Source of the DNA: CAIYWZ01 sp964497925
Lineage (GTDB): Bacteria; Pseudomonadota; Alphaproteobacteria; CAIYWZ01
NCBI GenBank assembly: GCA_964497925.1
Contig: CAZCFE010000009.1
Location: 1-42,272 of the forward strand
Direction: 5' to 3'
Length of the DNA stretch: 42,272 nt
The position numbers and the translations under genes are program-made. Under the pieces are notes generated by a model. The model did not search any database. It saw only the letters and a list, made by a program, of their open reading frames with translations, and had not been told where the DNA came from. Position 1 is the first letter of the stretch; each line of letters opens with the position of its first letter. Shown piece by piece: positions 33,501 to 40,335 of the stretch.

Positions 33501-35301
33501 TTTTAAGCACTCCCCATACATTATCAGTTTTGGCTTTTTTCACCTTATCAATAATAGAAAGCTTTGCATCAAAAGTATCAATTCCTGTTAAAATGCCTGA
33601 TTTATAGGCATCCCAAAATGAATCTTTATCCATACCTATAATCTTTGCCAGTGCATTTTTTATCTCAGCTCCTGTGATGTTTTCTAATAATTTTACGCCA
33701 CATTCTTTTATAAAAACACGATTTTCCCAGATGGAATAAAGAATACTCGCTCTACTTTTTTGCGTATCTGTTGCTTCAAACACATCTGACGTTACATAGT
33801 TATCTATAAAATCGACCCAAGCTGTAGAAGGAGTTATAGTATTGAAGGAAAGCGGAAATAAATCCTTTACTTCCTGCTCCCAATCATTACCTAATAATTG
33901 CATTAATTCTTGCATGAATACATATGCATCTGTTCCATTTGTTGCATATTGTTCATCAATATACTTTCCCGCACGCAAAGCTTCACCTATAGATGCATAG
34001 TCAGCAAAGAACTTTGCTATGCTTGCCAGTCTATCTGCAACAGATGTATCATCATCCAGGTTCGCAAAAACAGGAACTTCTGCATGGTGTATTTTTTCAG
34101 CTGATTTTGTCATATTTTCCGTGATGCTCTTTTTATCCAAGAAAGAAAGTTTCCACGATTTTGCATCAGAAAACAAAGTCTTTTCATACAACGCCTTAAA
34201 AATTTCATCATGCTCTGTTAACCACTTAAATGCATCTCTTGATGCAGATCCTTTTTCGACTCCATCAAACGCATGATACGTATCTCCAAAGTTATTAATT
34301 TGTGTAATATATGCTTGTTTTTCCTCCCAAGTAGATAACCCAACTAACACTCCAAGACTTTGAAGAATTTTAGAATTTGCTATGTTACGAGAATAAAAAT
34401 CAAGACCTAGTAATTTTTCATCCCAAGTTGAAATGCCATCTAATAAATCAGAAGCATCTCCCCACATGTTAGAAAAAGCTTCTTGAGTTGACACATCAGC
34501 TTCAATATACCACTGATATGCTTTATAGCTTTCTTCCAAACTCAAATTATCCAAATAGTGCCCATCAATAAGCGCCTGCCAATTTTTCAAGACCCCTTCT
34601 TTTTTGGTGTCATTCATTGACACGCTTGTAATTCCCAAAACAGAAAAATTGATTAAATTTTGCCTGTCTTGTTCAGTTTTTTGAAGAAACCATATCAAAC
34701 TATTTACATTTGCATCAAAACCTTTAACGGATGCATCATCAAAAGCAGAGCTAAACATAAAAGCTCTATTTGCATCACTGACTAGAGAGATCAACACATC
34801 AATTGTTAAAAGCGGGGATATTCTTAAAATTTCAATAATTGTTCCAATCTTTTGATGCAATGATGGCGATTCTGTGGAACAAATCACATTTAAAAAATCC
34901 AAATCTGATTTTTTTAAATTATCAAGATATATTTGAGGCAAATTCGATAAATTCGCAATTGTTAAAATTTGATCAAAACTAGATATATTTGGCTCTTTTA
35001 TATTTTGTAAAACATCAAACGCTTTTTTTCTTTTAGCATCATTTAACCCCACCAATGCAAATAACATTTGCTCTTTTTCTGCATCTGTTCCTTGTAGAAG
35101 CATTTTTAAATTTTCATCTTTGAGAATTTCTTTAACTTTTTCCTCGTTTAACGCCTTAAGATGGGATTTTACAGTGATAGATCTCATATTTAAATCTTTT
35201 GCAACTTCATCTACCCAAGAACTCTCTAAACCAGCACTTGCCATAACATTATCTTCAACTGTTGCAAGTGTTAACAAGGAATAAGTCAATTTCTTCATCA
35301 T
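24556..35301 (-). CDS. Giant 3581-residue repeat protein of unknown function, possibly exported
   Basis: I do not recognise this protein. A single frame of 10.7 kb is open with no interruption, so selection maintains it. The N-terminus (MMKK, then LTYSLLTLATV and MASA at 20-23) resembles a short signal peptide, though acidic residues before the putative cleavage site make export uncertain. Only about nine cysteines occur. Most of it is predicted alpha-helical by composition and contains degenerate repeats. One class recurs as GYANDANSSLF / YDQDLFNGLSQWSDI (about 2202-2235) and GYADDANKTSF / YDKGLF / SWSDISAALLDY (about 3468-3500). A second class has xERAxxI and GVLPxDL motifs, mainly about 1200-1960 and 2420-3150. 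A distinct 101-residue module occurs twice (about 2612-2712 and 2810-2910). No RTX nonapeptides, autotransporter barrel, LPXTG or enzymatic motif was seen. GGAG precedes ATG 35301; the second ATG (35298) is better spaced. A large effector, surface or structural protein is plausible but unproven. Confidence 0.9.
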   Translation of the reverse strand: MMKKLTYSLLTLATVEDNVMASAGLESSWVDEVAKDLNMRSITVKSHLKALNEEKVKEILKDENLKMLLQGTDAEKEQMLFALVGLNDAKRKKAFDVLQNIKEPNISSFDQILTIANLSNLPQIYLDNLKKSDLDFLNVICSTESPSLHQKIGTIIEILRISPLLTIDVLISLVSDANRAFMFSSAFDDASVKGFDANVNSLIWFLQKTEQDRQNLINFSVLGITSVSMNDTKKEGVLKNWQALIDGHYLDNLSLEESYKAYQWYIEADVSTQEAFSNMWGDASDLLDGISTWDEKLLGLDFYSRNIANSKILQSLGVLVGLSTWEEKQAYITQINNFGDTYHAFDGVEKGSASRDAFKWLTEHDEIFKALYEKTLFSDAKSWKLSFLDKKSITENMTKSAEKIHHAEVPVFANLDDDTSVADRLASIAKFFADYASIGEALRAGKYIDEQYATNGTDAYVFMQELMQLLGNDWEQEVKDLFPLSFNTITPSTAWVDFIDNYVTSDVFEATDTQKSRASILYSIWENRVFIKECGVKLLENITGAEIKNALAKIIGMDKDSFWDAYKSGILTGIDTFDAKLSIIDKVKKAKTDNVWGVLKSLLSTGSELLLSLDYINAQDIIDANADGFLLANEYSVIQTQITDYLEARREGVLDTLKMIRQNKADGILGLSDYHNYADHLKYKEAVFLFSDQDGSVRVLDLVTFYANLTTSVMGKLDAMVDADHKRKTVFLTYYACQEKYKSFFLNLSDIPSQQWEAFIGYEALSLGDKELFSNLYDQNIFSQAKTFQDIQILMDIYKSISMPDRVRLFRNLGQDLQELSYKEKNIHERFINAAHEYNTAGIMASSLLFSDDISTSDDGLSEEILIQDAGKARQMLEDYNFFSNNPIVRSLIVGLDEQQAQGIYWDLGAMAFDAHTPAQRKAFSISPFENQVYNLHTAKDALMLYALSSQMDTLLGFSSLFTNFNDAFGTSGYVIPKVDSFIEFFKKYTVTQALDANNGFFIPFFSDRTSDSFSLFLEKWNSFFNNQELKDFDYFMNYFDWYNTPTRLKVTVNGVSSRIINGQLDRLFKNQKWNYDNKSLMSSLNSPMDFIPEVINMLCSGRNGDIDVTRELSILNMIPDALLGQKLSNTTNIKHMVDTLKITMQEVEDYKNLLGNYGLLDDLVPVNSLSTHDKEVAKMIDLLYGNFMPTQENSQHVLKISQSGDQRAQSILSITPLWQELESSNMFDLLIPTVDPILIGVPTKAQVEAAQEHALLMEKIKLVNLLDQHKDRPRVYANVSQAQEDADIRAAKIWYVVPLDQALRENNLHIYVDNVAALENTLASHGVLPSDITANLPVDTDTMSLNDGLGEAQAERARKIELAIDLMPFYEKLADKKDFIAKFISLPFERSSFAYIKNLVSPEYITDDADQMFTYANTLLGLGTMYATSVDVQLAFKLGKYATSKLVKDLRDIGLTAVMLPDDLGEITQDHAMNIALQSFPEFRIDGENFASLSASLLVHGVTLSNLGDAYKFKTSALIGYSTYFKAFGNYILSVSAFVRKMGEHADADKIEQFMNAGIVPSDLDGIDMSLSGNRIALELTPFLSTTLSATFIHPSVPEIVLSDLEKQQIADELVNVVPCDIVAAKVLLGEKLLSIDILKTNQTFQERQLVINSYITKAQEYKTKLLNDGWFDKLDIDASCMEVESNHLLTTLVAFNLDIKPLINAQKENVALRALRFMLENTYASVQLIEGESIDINELMRQLDTVSLAQIYGIKDIMLPLLMANTHANVGERARYIKDLINLNEACDLTGIDKLWIADLAGKVSKDDLIALHKFMPNGSTAQDFIIEAAKYASGDLEPLMRGKTVSQYDWYFAHKDLFSALNQNHLFDELDGSPQDMTDLLTDQVWPSELTLSMNMGSLESVSERTSRIIASVLKANPDNISADVLETLMNVDSNLDRHDMLLGYALVDHVLFDEIHAKKLFSGLKKWTYIKAVYDNYKLAKDDGLIDILVKQSQEDYSDFTKENIGSLKGYAGLSSEDKALFKELATFSGKDYEGKDQNIFAYIYQWEVKQYYPSFQGYLNYYKLAKTEGVVGIFMGLINVDEMLNALDTYGFDYQWSDIKKDEHPKFIEAALTYKVFDGATHWWDSDYYIHDGIIQTFQGYKLLSQGDAEKLLDPLTPQASRDVLRSYLNAYYSYAKDKILSIPVSSIKEMQDLFIGYANDANSSLFNILYDQDLFNGLSQWSDISRVMDQYVKAGNGNQDRIKGLAIDLAHQTALLDGYTNDPNKGMFIHAYAGGMFEDFVAQLTSWNAIKIVLANFASMKMSAPSELAIMLTAPDSKTKREYVAACALAIQNNVFDKIFNAIDPMVGMQDALKKQIALWYDGKSSIVNAMHAAGFFDNMDALVIPYDGDWHNNYVRLVEKIEILASNNSIDPVLMITQVKEDVDTAIQENLSARFDRIEMAVYFYNSPLHKALFADVANDYEDIPYNLYANLSGSGSLFMEKKALLRALDGVVTSENVALIAKYMNVISEDGVSRANRIKALISAYTHATENDDVEALVLGNENSLERMNDAFIWYGVSQNRELFHLAKEKGIFSNLKNGVLQHPDKGIASEYISLIEMFKSSPSEELDITNAFNVNLSTLSGYSLEEPLTSFREMVVTQTDVDLGYIDVGGENVKIFQGGIHVMTAWIGGFRIPVDKTGNLHIELLKTFTGNGNPTLKATQAVLTPPVDINSEISQLSSMNNLPYQTASDRYAYIKQGVFENQQIQSLQDKLIAAGYTSNEVQNISQEESDLVIALQKSHFDANLTDGKTLKDLATNIFPLSEELDITNAFNVNISTLSGYSLEEPLTSFREIVVNQTDADRGYIDIGGENINLFQGGIHVMTAWIDGFQIPVHKAGSLHIELLKTFTGNGNPTFKATKAVLTINPGVPEITLQAIDSIQGLGVFKAETVSERVAYLQDLIEYNQAFIDNGLYEHLSDGSVATNEDRKLLCNLVMETLLPKPEKGSIDSLVNSVSSLLDIKKDGFNERGGDRALRLMWAIYLNDAASVLLSNMSGTNLDLIHELVKAQVLPISPVSSIAYVDVSAPEDAEHRAERIAMAMEVYGDGSNDLATGVAGLSMVNQLISEGVLPDDLHVIRVLLSFNSEDVNTRVATIKDSIVPYKNISQARWLNFNSGISEMTLMADKKAFLEYFGNSTDGQSRRTSYDLVKTSGLLNGVSTLSDLTSIINDYLPLIDWANLPNVMLQISSESVLNKKDMLAFFASKAAYYLNWGMNSVEEGKVRRDSYDALGTLFFTGATSAQIKSIIGNYMTIDNNDDMGMTIQLSTVTSMLSKISTDTIANKTDLLGYFADTTVANRYRDATMYVNIDTLISDLSSWLTIKPVIINAIALSNFLMMNNLWRGLSLASDKRDFLSFFNDSTSGASRRSVSQSLEMEMYGISWADAKVTIDNAITIPSVDLMALRTLSSLNHNMQSYINGYADDANKTSFKSAYDKGLFAPDMMMQISWSDISAALLDYAGLSTWSQRDSVLGAITQYESMGNGGAIGGMDIGIGQQKRTAMDELANSADLRLKYETKGDGNHSTWSAIKAYINS
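26572..26873 (-). repeat. Duplicated 101-residue module, C-proximal copy
   Basis: Inside the giant gene, residues about 2810-2910. It matches 27166-27467 with a constant offset of 594 nt and no indels. Shared protein blocks include EELDITNAFNVN, STLSGYSLEEPLTSFRE, FQGGIHVMTAWI and LHIELLKTFTGNGNPT. By eye 85 of 101 residues agree. Confidence 0.93.
27166..27467 (-). repeat. Duplicated 101-residue module, N-proximal copy
   Basis: Inside the giant gene, residues about 2612-2712; partner of the copy at 26572-26873. The two are separated by about 97 residues that are not duplicated and that contain a motif of the second repeat class (QTASDRYAYI). Differences are mostly conservative (V/I, L/I) with a few radical ones (L/R, G/D, D/H). 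Confidence 0.93.
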
Positions 35302-35371
35302 ATGTCTCCAAATTTATTGATTGATCAAATATTGTTTTTACAAGCTCCAAACTTAAGCATAAAAGATTACG

Positions 35372-35400
35372 ATTTTATTAAAATGCAAAAATAATCTCAA
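35372..35400 (-). promoter_or_regulatory. Probable promoter of the giant gene
   Basis: Reading leftward, TTGAGA (35400-35395), exactly 17 nt, TAAAAT (35377-35372). The implied leader is about 65 nt. It lies in the 206-nt divergent gap shared with the MFS gene at 35508; the rest of that gap is plain AT-rich sequence. Confidence 0.55.
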
Positions 35401-35438
35401 AAGACTCTTGAATTATTTAATAAAAAATATTAAAAAAA

Positions 35439-35466
35439 TTGCTTTATTCTCAAAATTTGCTATATT
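35439..35466 (+). promoter_or_regulatory. Probable promoter of the MFS gene at 35508
   Basis: TTGCTT (35439-35444), 16 nt, TATATT (35461-35466), 41 nt before the ATG. Its -35 lies 39 bp from the -35 of the oppositely directed giant-gene promoter, close enough for one bound regulator to affect both. Confidence 0.5.
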
Positions 35467-35507
35467 AGATCTTTGTGATAAAAATATAAAAGGAACTATT
35501 AAATAAA

Positions 35508-36746
35508 ATGATGCAACAACAATCAACAACGTTAAGAGCTTGGAGCATCTGGGCACCAACTGTTTTGTTTTTTATGTACCAATTCATCATACGCGTATCC
35601 CCTGGCGTCATGCAAGACGATATCATGCGAAGGTTTTCTATTTCAGCTATTGAATTTGGAGCCTTAAGTTCGATTTTTTATATTGCGTATGCGAGTATGC
35701 AACTTCCAGTTGGCATTTTATTAGACAGATATGGCCCTCGTTTTATTGCATCATCTTTTTTAAGTCTTATTCTGATGGGAATTCTGGTGTTCATCTACGC
35801 ATCAGATTGGCACTTCGCTCTTCTTGGGAGGGCTTTAATCGGAATGGGTTCTGCTGGAGGGCTTCTCTCAACTGCAAAAGTAACTCACATGTGGTTTAAA
35901 AAAGAAGCCTATGCAAAAATACTTGGGATTTCTATATCTATTGGTGTCTTGGGTGCTATTTATGGAAATTATCCTTTATCTTTAATGATTTCATCTTTTG
36001 GATGGCAAGACACTCTGTTAATTTTACTGGGCGTAGGCATTATATTGTATATATCAATGATATTGTTAATTAAAAATAAAAAAACAAACCGAGCACGAAA
36101 CACACAATCCATATGGGCTCAAATCAAAAACATATCTCATCATAAATCCGTTATCAAACTAGGACTATGCGGCGGGCTTATTGGGCCTTTTCTATATGCT
36201 TACGGCGATACATGGGGAATCTCTTATCTTACAACTATTCACAACCTTGACAAAATAAATGCATCTGGAGCTATTTCTGCTCTTTATATCGGAGTTGTTA
36301 TAGGTTTTCCACTAACTGCATATATATGTGATAAATTTGGTGGAGAACAAAAACTTACATCTGTTTATGCCTTACTGACTTTCCTATTATTCAGCTTATT
36401 ACTATACATAAAAAATATACCTTATCCTATTTTACTTTCTATTCATTTTTTCCTTGGTGTTTTATGTGCATATCAAGTTCTTCTATTTGGACTTGTTGTA
36501 AAACAAGTTGCTCCTGAAGAAAGTGCTTTTGTAACGGCCATTATTAATATGCTTAATATGGCTTTTGGATCAATAGGCATTTTTATAATTGGCGTTATCA
36601 TGGAGTTCCAGTGGAATAATTCATTTCAAAACAACATTCGAGTTTATGGAGATGATGCATATAAGCTTGCCTTTTCAACTCTTTTGATGGGTCTTCTTTT
36701 GGGCGGCATCTGGATGAAGTTCATGAAAATTAAAAATGATCGTTAA
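35508..36746 (+). CDS. MFS transporter, substrate unknown
   Basis: A 412-residue inner-membrane transporter with about 12 helices. The N-terminus FFMYQFIIRVSPGVM, the helix 2 region EFGALSSIFYIAYASMQLP and the loop motif GILLDRYGPRF (motif A variant) place it in the MFS branch common in Legionella, Coxiella and intracellular alphaproteobacteria, near NarK/ACS-like members. The substrate is not readable. The ATG 35508 follows AAAGGAA; a second ATG at 35511 is equally possible. It is divergent from the giant gene, and its stop overlaps the convergent fliJ stop by 4 nt (36743-36746). Confidence 0.85.
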   Translation: MMQQQSTTLRAWSIWAPTVLFFMYQFIIRVSPGVMQDDIMRRFSISAIEFGALSSIFYIAYASMQLPVGILLDRYGPRFIASSFLSLILMGILVFIYASDWHFALLGRALIGMGSAGGLLSTAKVTHMWFKKEAYAKILGISISIGVLGAIYGNYPLSLMISSFGWQDTLLILLGVGIILYISMILLIKNKKTNRARNTQSIWAQIKNISHHKSVIKLGLCGGLIGPFLYAYGDTWGISYLTTIHNLDKINASGAISALYIGVVIGFPLTAYICDKFGGEQKLTSVYALLTFLLFSLLLYIKNIPYPILLSIHFFLGVLCAYQVLLFGLVVKQVAPEESAFVTAIINMLNMAFGSIGIFIIGVIMEFQWNNSFQNNIRVYGDDAYKLAFSTLLMGLLLGGIWMKFMKIKNDR

Positions 36747-37177
36747 ATCTTCTTGATGCCTCGCATAAGAATCAAGTCTTCAATAAGCATTTCTTCTTGA
36801 TGAGTCAAATGGTCTTTTTGCTTTTCTTCTTCTTGATGCTCAACATGCTCTATCTTTTTTTGTGTGGAAAAAAAATCAAGCAAAACTGCTTTTTCTCCTT
36901 CAATCGCGCCTAAAACTTGAGAAAGCCTATTTTTAAGTTTATGAATACTACCCACAACAACTTTTTCAAATGTATAAAAATCATGACTAGAGTTAAAATT
37001 TTTCAATAAAAAACTCCTCTCTTTTTTCAGATTTTCCTGAAAGAAATCAATTCTTTCTTCTATAGATTTTTGCTCATCAAGAAGATTTTTTAACCTTCTT
37101 TGTTGGTTTTCTACATCTAACCTTGCAAGTTTTTCAAGTATTTTATATGTTTTTATTTTATCCATAACCAGATTCAT
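36743..37177 (-). CDS. fliJ: Flagellar export chaperone FliJ
   Basis: A 144-residue, highly charged, almost wholly coiled-coil protein (heptad-like runs about 10-130), the expected size and shape of FliJ, which sits in the FliI hexamer pore and promotes export of flagellar subunits. Sequence conservation in the family is low, so identity rests on coiled-coil character plus its position directly after fliI with a 4-nt ATGA overlap (37174-37177). A start at the fifth codon (also Met) is possible. Convergent overlap of stops with the MFS gene. Confidence 0.82.
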   Translation of the reverse strand: MNLVMDKIKTYKILEKLARLDVENQQRRLKNLLDEQKSIEERIDFFQENLKKERSFLLKNFNSSHDFYTFEKVVVGSIHKLKNRLSQVLGAIEGEKAVLLDFFSTQKKIEHVEHQEEEKQKDHLTHQEEMLIEDLILMRGIKKI

Positions 37178-38493
37178 CCCAAAATAGCTTTGAACATCTC
37201 ATGCCCTTTTTCCAAAGAAACATTTTCATCAATACGCTGAGTTAAAAACTCTTCTAACTTTGGCCAATAATAAATGGCTTCATCAAGTTGCGCATCAGAT
37301 CCTTTTTTATACGCTCCTATACGAATCATTTCAGACATGTCTTCATAAAGACTTAAATACCGCTTTGCCTTTATAATACGCTGTGTCTCTTCCTGGGAGT
37401 TGCACATTGGCATTGTCCGAGATACAGATCTTAAAATATTGACTGCCGGGTATCTCCCCCTTTCTCCAATAGATCTTTCTAAAACAATATGCCCATCTAA
37501 AATACCTCTAACCGCATCACTAATAGGCTCATTATGATCATCTCCTTCAACTAAAACTGTAAAAAGCCCTGTGATAGAACCGCTCCCTTTTTCTCCTGGG
37601 CCAGCGCGCTCTAATAACTTTGGAAGCTGTGAGAACACAGTTGGCGTGTATCCTTTACTCGCAGGAGGCTCACCAAGAGACAATCCGATCTCTCTTTGAG
37701 CCATTGCAAATCTTGTAACACTATCCATCATACACATAACCTGCAAACCCTGGTCTCTGAAAAATTCTGCTAATGTTAAGGTCATATAAGCAGCTTGTCG
37801 CCTCATAAGAGCAGATTCATCCGATGTTGCAACAACCACAATACTTCTAGCTAACCCTTCTTCACCCAAATACTCTTCTAAGAACTCTTGAACTTCTCTG
37901 CCTCTTTCTCCAATAAGTCCTATGATGTTGATATCCACGTTTGTATATTGGGCAATCATGGACATCAACATTGATTTTCCAACACCAGATCCTGCAAAAA
38001 TCCCCATACGCTGACCTTTACAACAGGTCGTGAAAGTATTGAGAGCTTTTATCCCAAGATCCAACCTCTCTTTTACACGTTCACGTTTATGCGCAGGAGG
38101 CGGCAAATTGTGGATATCGTATGCAATATCTCCACAAATAAGACCTCCTTTTTGATCAATTGGCTCACCAAACCCATTAAGAATTCGTCCAAGCCAGGAA
38201 ACATGAGGATAAATTTGCGCTTTTTGAGACTTAACATAAACCTTATCGCCAATGCCAATCCCTTCCAGTGGCCCAAAAGGCATAAGCAGCGTTTTATTGT
38301 CCCTAAACCCTAAAATCTGAGCCCAGACCGCTTCTTTTTCTCTATTCGTGATTTTGCATACAGTTCCAATTGTTGTGATTTTTTCAAGGCCGACCGCTTC
38401 TAGCATCAAACCAAGAACCCCGCAAATACGTCCGAAACTTTCGCTCATATTTAATCGATCAACGGATCGAATCAGATTCTGCACATCGCTCAT
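37174..38493 (-). CDS. fliI: Flagellum-specific ATP synthase FliI
   Basis: A 439-residue ATPase that energises the flagellar type III export gate. The N-terminal beta domain is followed by Walker A GSGVGKSMLM (about 166-175), GLIGERGREVQEF, Walker B-like VMCMMDSVTRFAMAQREIGL, the export-ATPase signature GEPPASKGYTPTVFSQLPKL, here cited as PPASKGYTPTVFSQLPKL, and VEGDDHNEPISDAVRGILDG. These separate it from F1 beta/alpha subunits. FliI and virulence T3SS ATPases are close relatives; the FliJ partner and a chemoreceptor in the window favour the flagellar version. AGAGGTG lies six nucleotides before the ATG. It follows glmS by 54 nt on the same strand, with no terminator seen between them. Confidence 0.92.
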   Translation of the reverse strand: MSDVQNLIRSVDRLNMSESFGRICGVLGLMLEAVGLEKITTIGTVCKITNREKEAVWAQILGFRDNKTLLMPFGPLEGIGIGDKVYVKSQKAQIYPHVSWLGRILNGFGEPIDQKGGLICGDIAYDIHNLPPPAHKRERVKERLDLGIKALNTFTTCCKGQRMGIFAGSGVGKSMLMSMIAQYTNVDINIIGLIGERGREVQEFLEEYLGEEGLARSIVVVATSDESALMRRQAAYMTLTLAEFFRDQGLQVMCMMDSVTRFAMAQREIGLSLGEPPASKGYTPTVFSQLPKLLERAGPGEKGSGSITGLFTVLVEGDDHNEPISDAVRGILDGHIVLERSIGERGRYPAVNILRSVSRTMPMCNSQEETQRIIKAKRYLSLYEDMSEMIRIGAYKKGSDAQLDEAIYYWPKLEEFLTQRIDENVSLEKGHEMFKAILG

Positions 38494-38547
38494 TATAACA
38501 CCTCTTATAGAAGCACAATGGCAAGAAAATAGTAAATAAATGGTTAA

Positions 38548-40332
38548 TTATTCAACAACAACTGACTTAGCTAAGTTTCTTGGTTGATCAACATCCGTTC
38601 CTTTTAGACAAGCCGCATGATATGCTAATAACTGCAAAGGTAACGTAAATAGAAATGGTGAAATAAATGAATGACATAAAGGCAGCTTTATTACACCCAA
38701 TAACTTATGGGCTAAGTCTTCTGGTGGATCTTGATTTGTGACTAAGATGACTTTTGCACCTCTTGCCATAACTTCTTGAACATTCGAGAGAGTCTTTTCA
38801 TAAAGATCATCAAATGGCACAATTGCAATTACAGGAGTTTGATCATCAATTAACGCAATAGGCCCATGCTTCATCTCGCCTGCAGCAAAGCCTTCGGCAT
38901 GAATATAAGATAATTCCTTAAGTTTCAGCGCCCCTTCCATGGCAACAGGGAAACTTGTTCCACGGCCTAAATAAAGAACCGTTGATGCATGTATGATTTT
39001 ATGTGCTAAAGCTTCGATTTGAGGTTCAAGCGCTAGAATTGTGTTCATAAAACCTGGAACATGAGAAAGAGCATCAAAATAAGGATCTAAATCATCTTTT
39101 GATAAAGATAAGGTAAATGCAGCCAAAACGCCAAGACATGCGGTAAAGGCTTTTGTAGAAGCTACTCCAATTTCAGGTCCCGCAAGAAGAGGAAGAAGCG
39201 GGTTTGAAAGTCTAGCAATAGAACTTTCAGGGACATTCACTAAAGCGCCAACCGTTTGAGACTGCTTTGAATATTTCATAGCTTCGAGCGTATCAATAGT
39301 TTCTCCAGATTGCGAAATAAACAAACTTAATCCTTTATGAGAAAGAGGCGGCATTCGATATCGAAATTCAGAAGCAATATCCACAAAAGCTGGAATTTTT
39401 GCAATCTTTTCAATCCAGTATTTTCCAATCACACCGGCATAATAAGATGTTCCACATGCAACAATGTTAATTACATCAGGCGTTAATTTTTCAATGCGTA
39501 TTTTTTTATTTTCAAAGTCAAGATAATGAGACAGAACGTCCGCTAAGACACGTGGTTGTTCATAAATCTCTTTAAGCATAAAATGCCGATAGCCTTCTTT
39601 TCCTATCATACCAGAAACAAATGTGCTTTTCTTAATATCACGTATAACATTATGATTATCTTTATCCCAAATTATAACATTGTCTCTTGATAGTTCGACC
39701 CAATCCCCTTCTTCTAAATAAGAAATCTTTTGAGTTAAAGATGCAAGACCTATCGCATCACTTCCCAAATACATCTCACCATCCCCATAACCAATAGCTA
39801 GAGGGCTTCCATGGCGCATACCATACATTTTATTAGGTTCATCTTTAAACACAATCACGAGAGCATAAGCCCCCTCTATCTTACTCTTAACATAGGAAAT
39901 AGCCTCATGGATCGTTTTCCCACTTTTTCTGGAGAGGTCTAATAAATGCAAAACCACTTCTGTATCAGTTTCTGTGTAAAAGACAACTCCTTGATCTTTT
40001 AGTTCTTTACGCAAAGAAACATGATTTTCAATGATTCCATTATGAATAATCACAATATCATTATTGCTATGAGGGTGTGCATTTGTTTCTGTCACTCCTC
40101 CATGAGTTGCCCAGCGTGTATGCCCAATAACAACACTTCCTTGCAATGGCGATGTTTTTAAAAGTGAACGCAAAGATAGTATTTTTCCAACTGAACGTCT
40201 GCGCTCAATACCATTTTGAGTAAGAGTTGCAACACCACATGAGTCATATCCTCTATATTCAAGCCGGCTTAAGCATTCAACAGCACGATCAACTGCATCT
40301 TCTTTTCCTAAAATCCCAATTACACCACACAT
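38548..40332 (-). CDS. glmS: Glutamine-fructose-6-phosphate aminotransferase GlmS
   Basis: A 594-residue enzyme making glucosamine-6-phosphate, the first step to UDP-GlcNAc. The N-terminal glutaminase begins MCGVIG with nucleophile Cys2 and shows RLEYRGYDS, GHTRWATHG, HNGIIEN and TETDTEV. Two SIS isomerase domains follow (CGTSYYAG, SQSGETIDT, then GRGTSFPVAMEGALKLKE), and the protein ends in the classic DQPRNLAKSVVVE. It starts 3 nt after glmU; GGAAG at the glmU end serves as ribosome site. No glmS ribozyme is expected or seen in the 3-nt gap. Confidence 0.97.
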   Translation of the reverse strand: MCGVIGILGKEDAVDRAVECLSRLEYRGYDSCGVATLTQNGIERRRSVGKILSLRSLLKTSPLQGSVVIGHTRWATHGGVTETNAHPHSNNDIVIIHNGIIENHVSLRKELKDQGVVFYTETDTEVVLHLLDLSRKSGKTIHEAISYVKSKIEGAYALVIVFKDEPNKMYGMRHGSPLAIGYGDGEMYLGSDAIGLASLTQKISYLEEGDWVELSRDNVIIWDKDNHNVIRDIKKSTFVSGMIGKEGYRHFMLKEIYEQPRVLADVLSHYLDFENKKIRIEKLTPDVINIVACGTSYYAGVIGKYWIEKIAKIPAFVDIASEFRYRMPPLSHKGLSLFISQSGETIDTLEAMKYSKQSQTVGALVNVPESSIARLSNPLLPLLAGPEIGVASTKAFTACLGVLAAFTLSLSKDDLDPYFDALSHVPGFMNTILALEPQIEALAHKIIHASTVLYLGRGTSFPVAMEGALKLKELSYIHAEGFAAGEMKHGPIALIDDQTPVIAIVPFDDLYEKTLSNVQEVMARGAKVILVTNQDPPEDLAHKLLGVIKLPLCHSFISPFLFTLPLQLLAYHAACLKGTDVDQPRNLAKSVVVE

Positions 40333-40335
40333 TTT

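Noticed and set aside
24556..35301. Giant protein as an RTX toxin, autotransporter or non-ribosomal/polyketide synthase
   Set aside because: No GGxGxD nonapeptides, no C-terminal beta-barrel signature, no haemagglutinin TPS domain and no carrier-protein or adenylation motifs were found.
24556..35301. Several 60-107 codon frames on the plus strand opposite the giant gene
   Set aside because: They are antisense shadows with low-complexity or unconvincing protein sequence and no ribosome sites.
37174..38493. FliI as the ATPase of a virulence type III system
   Set aside because: Its only partner here is a FliJ-like protein and no other type III genes are in view; a flagellar assignment is simpler, though the two families are close.
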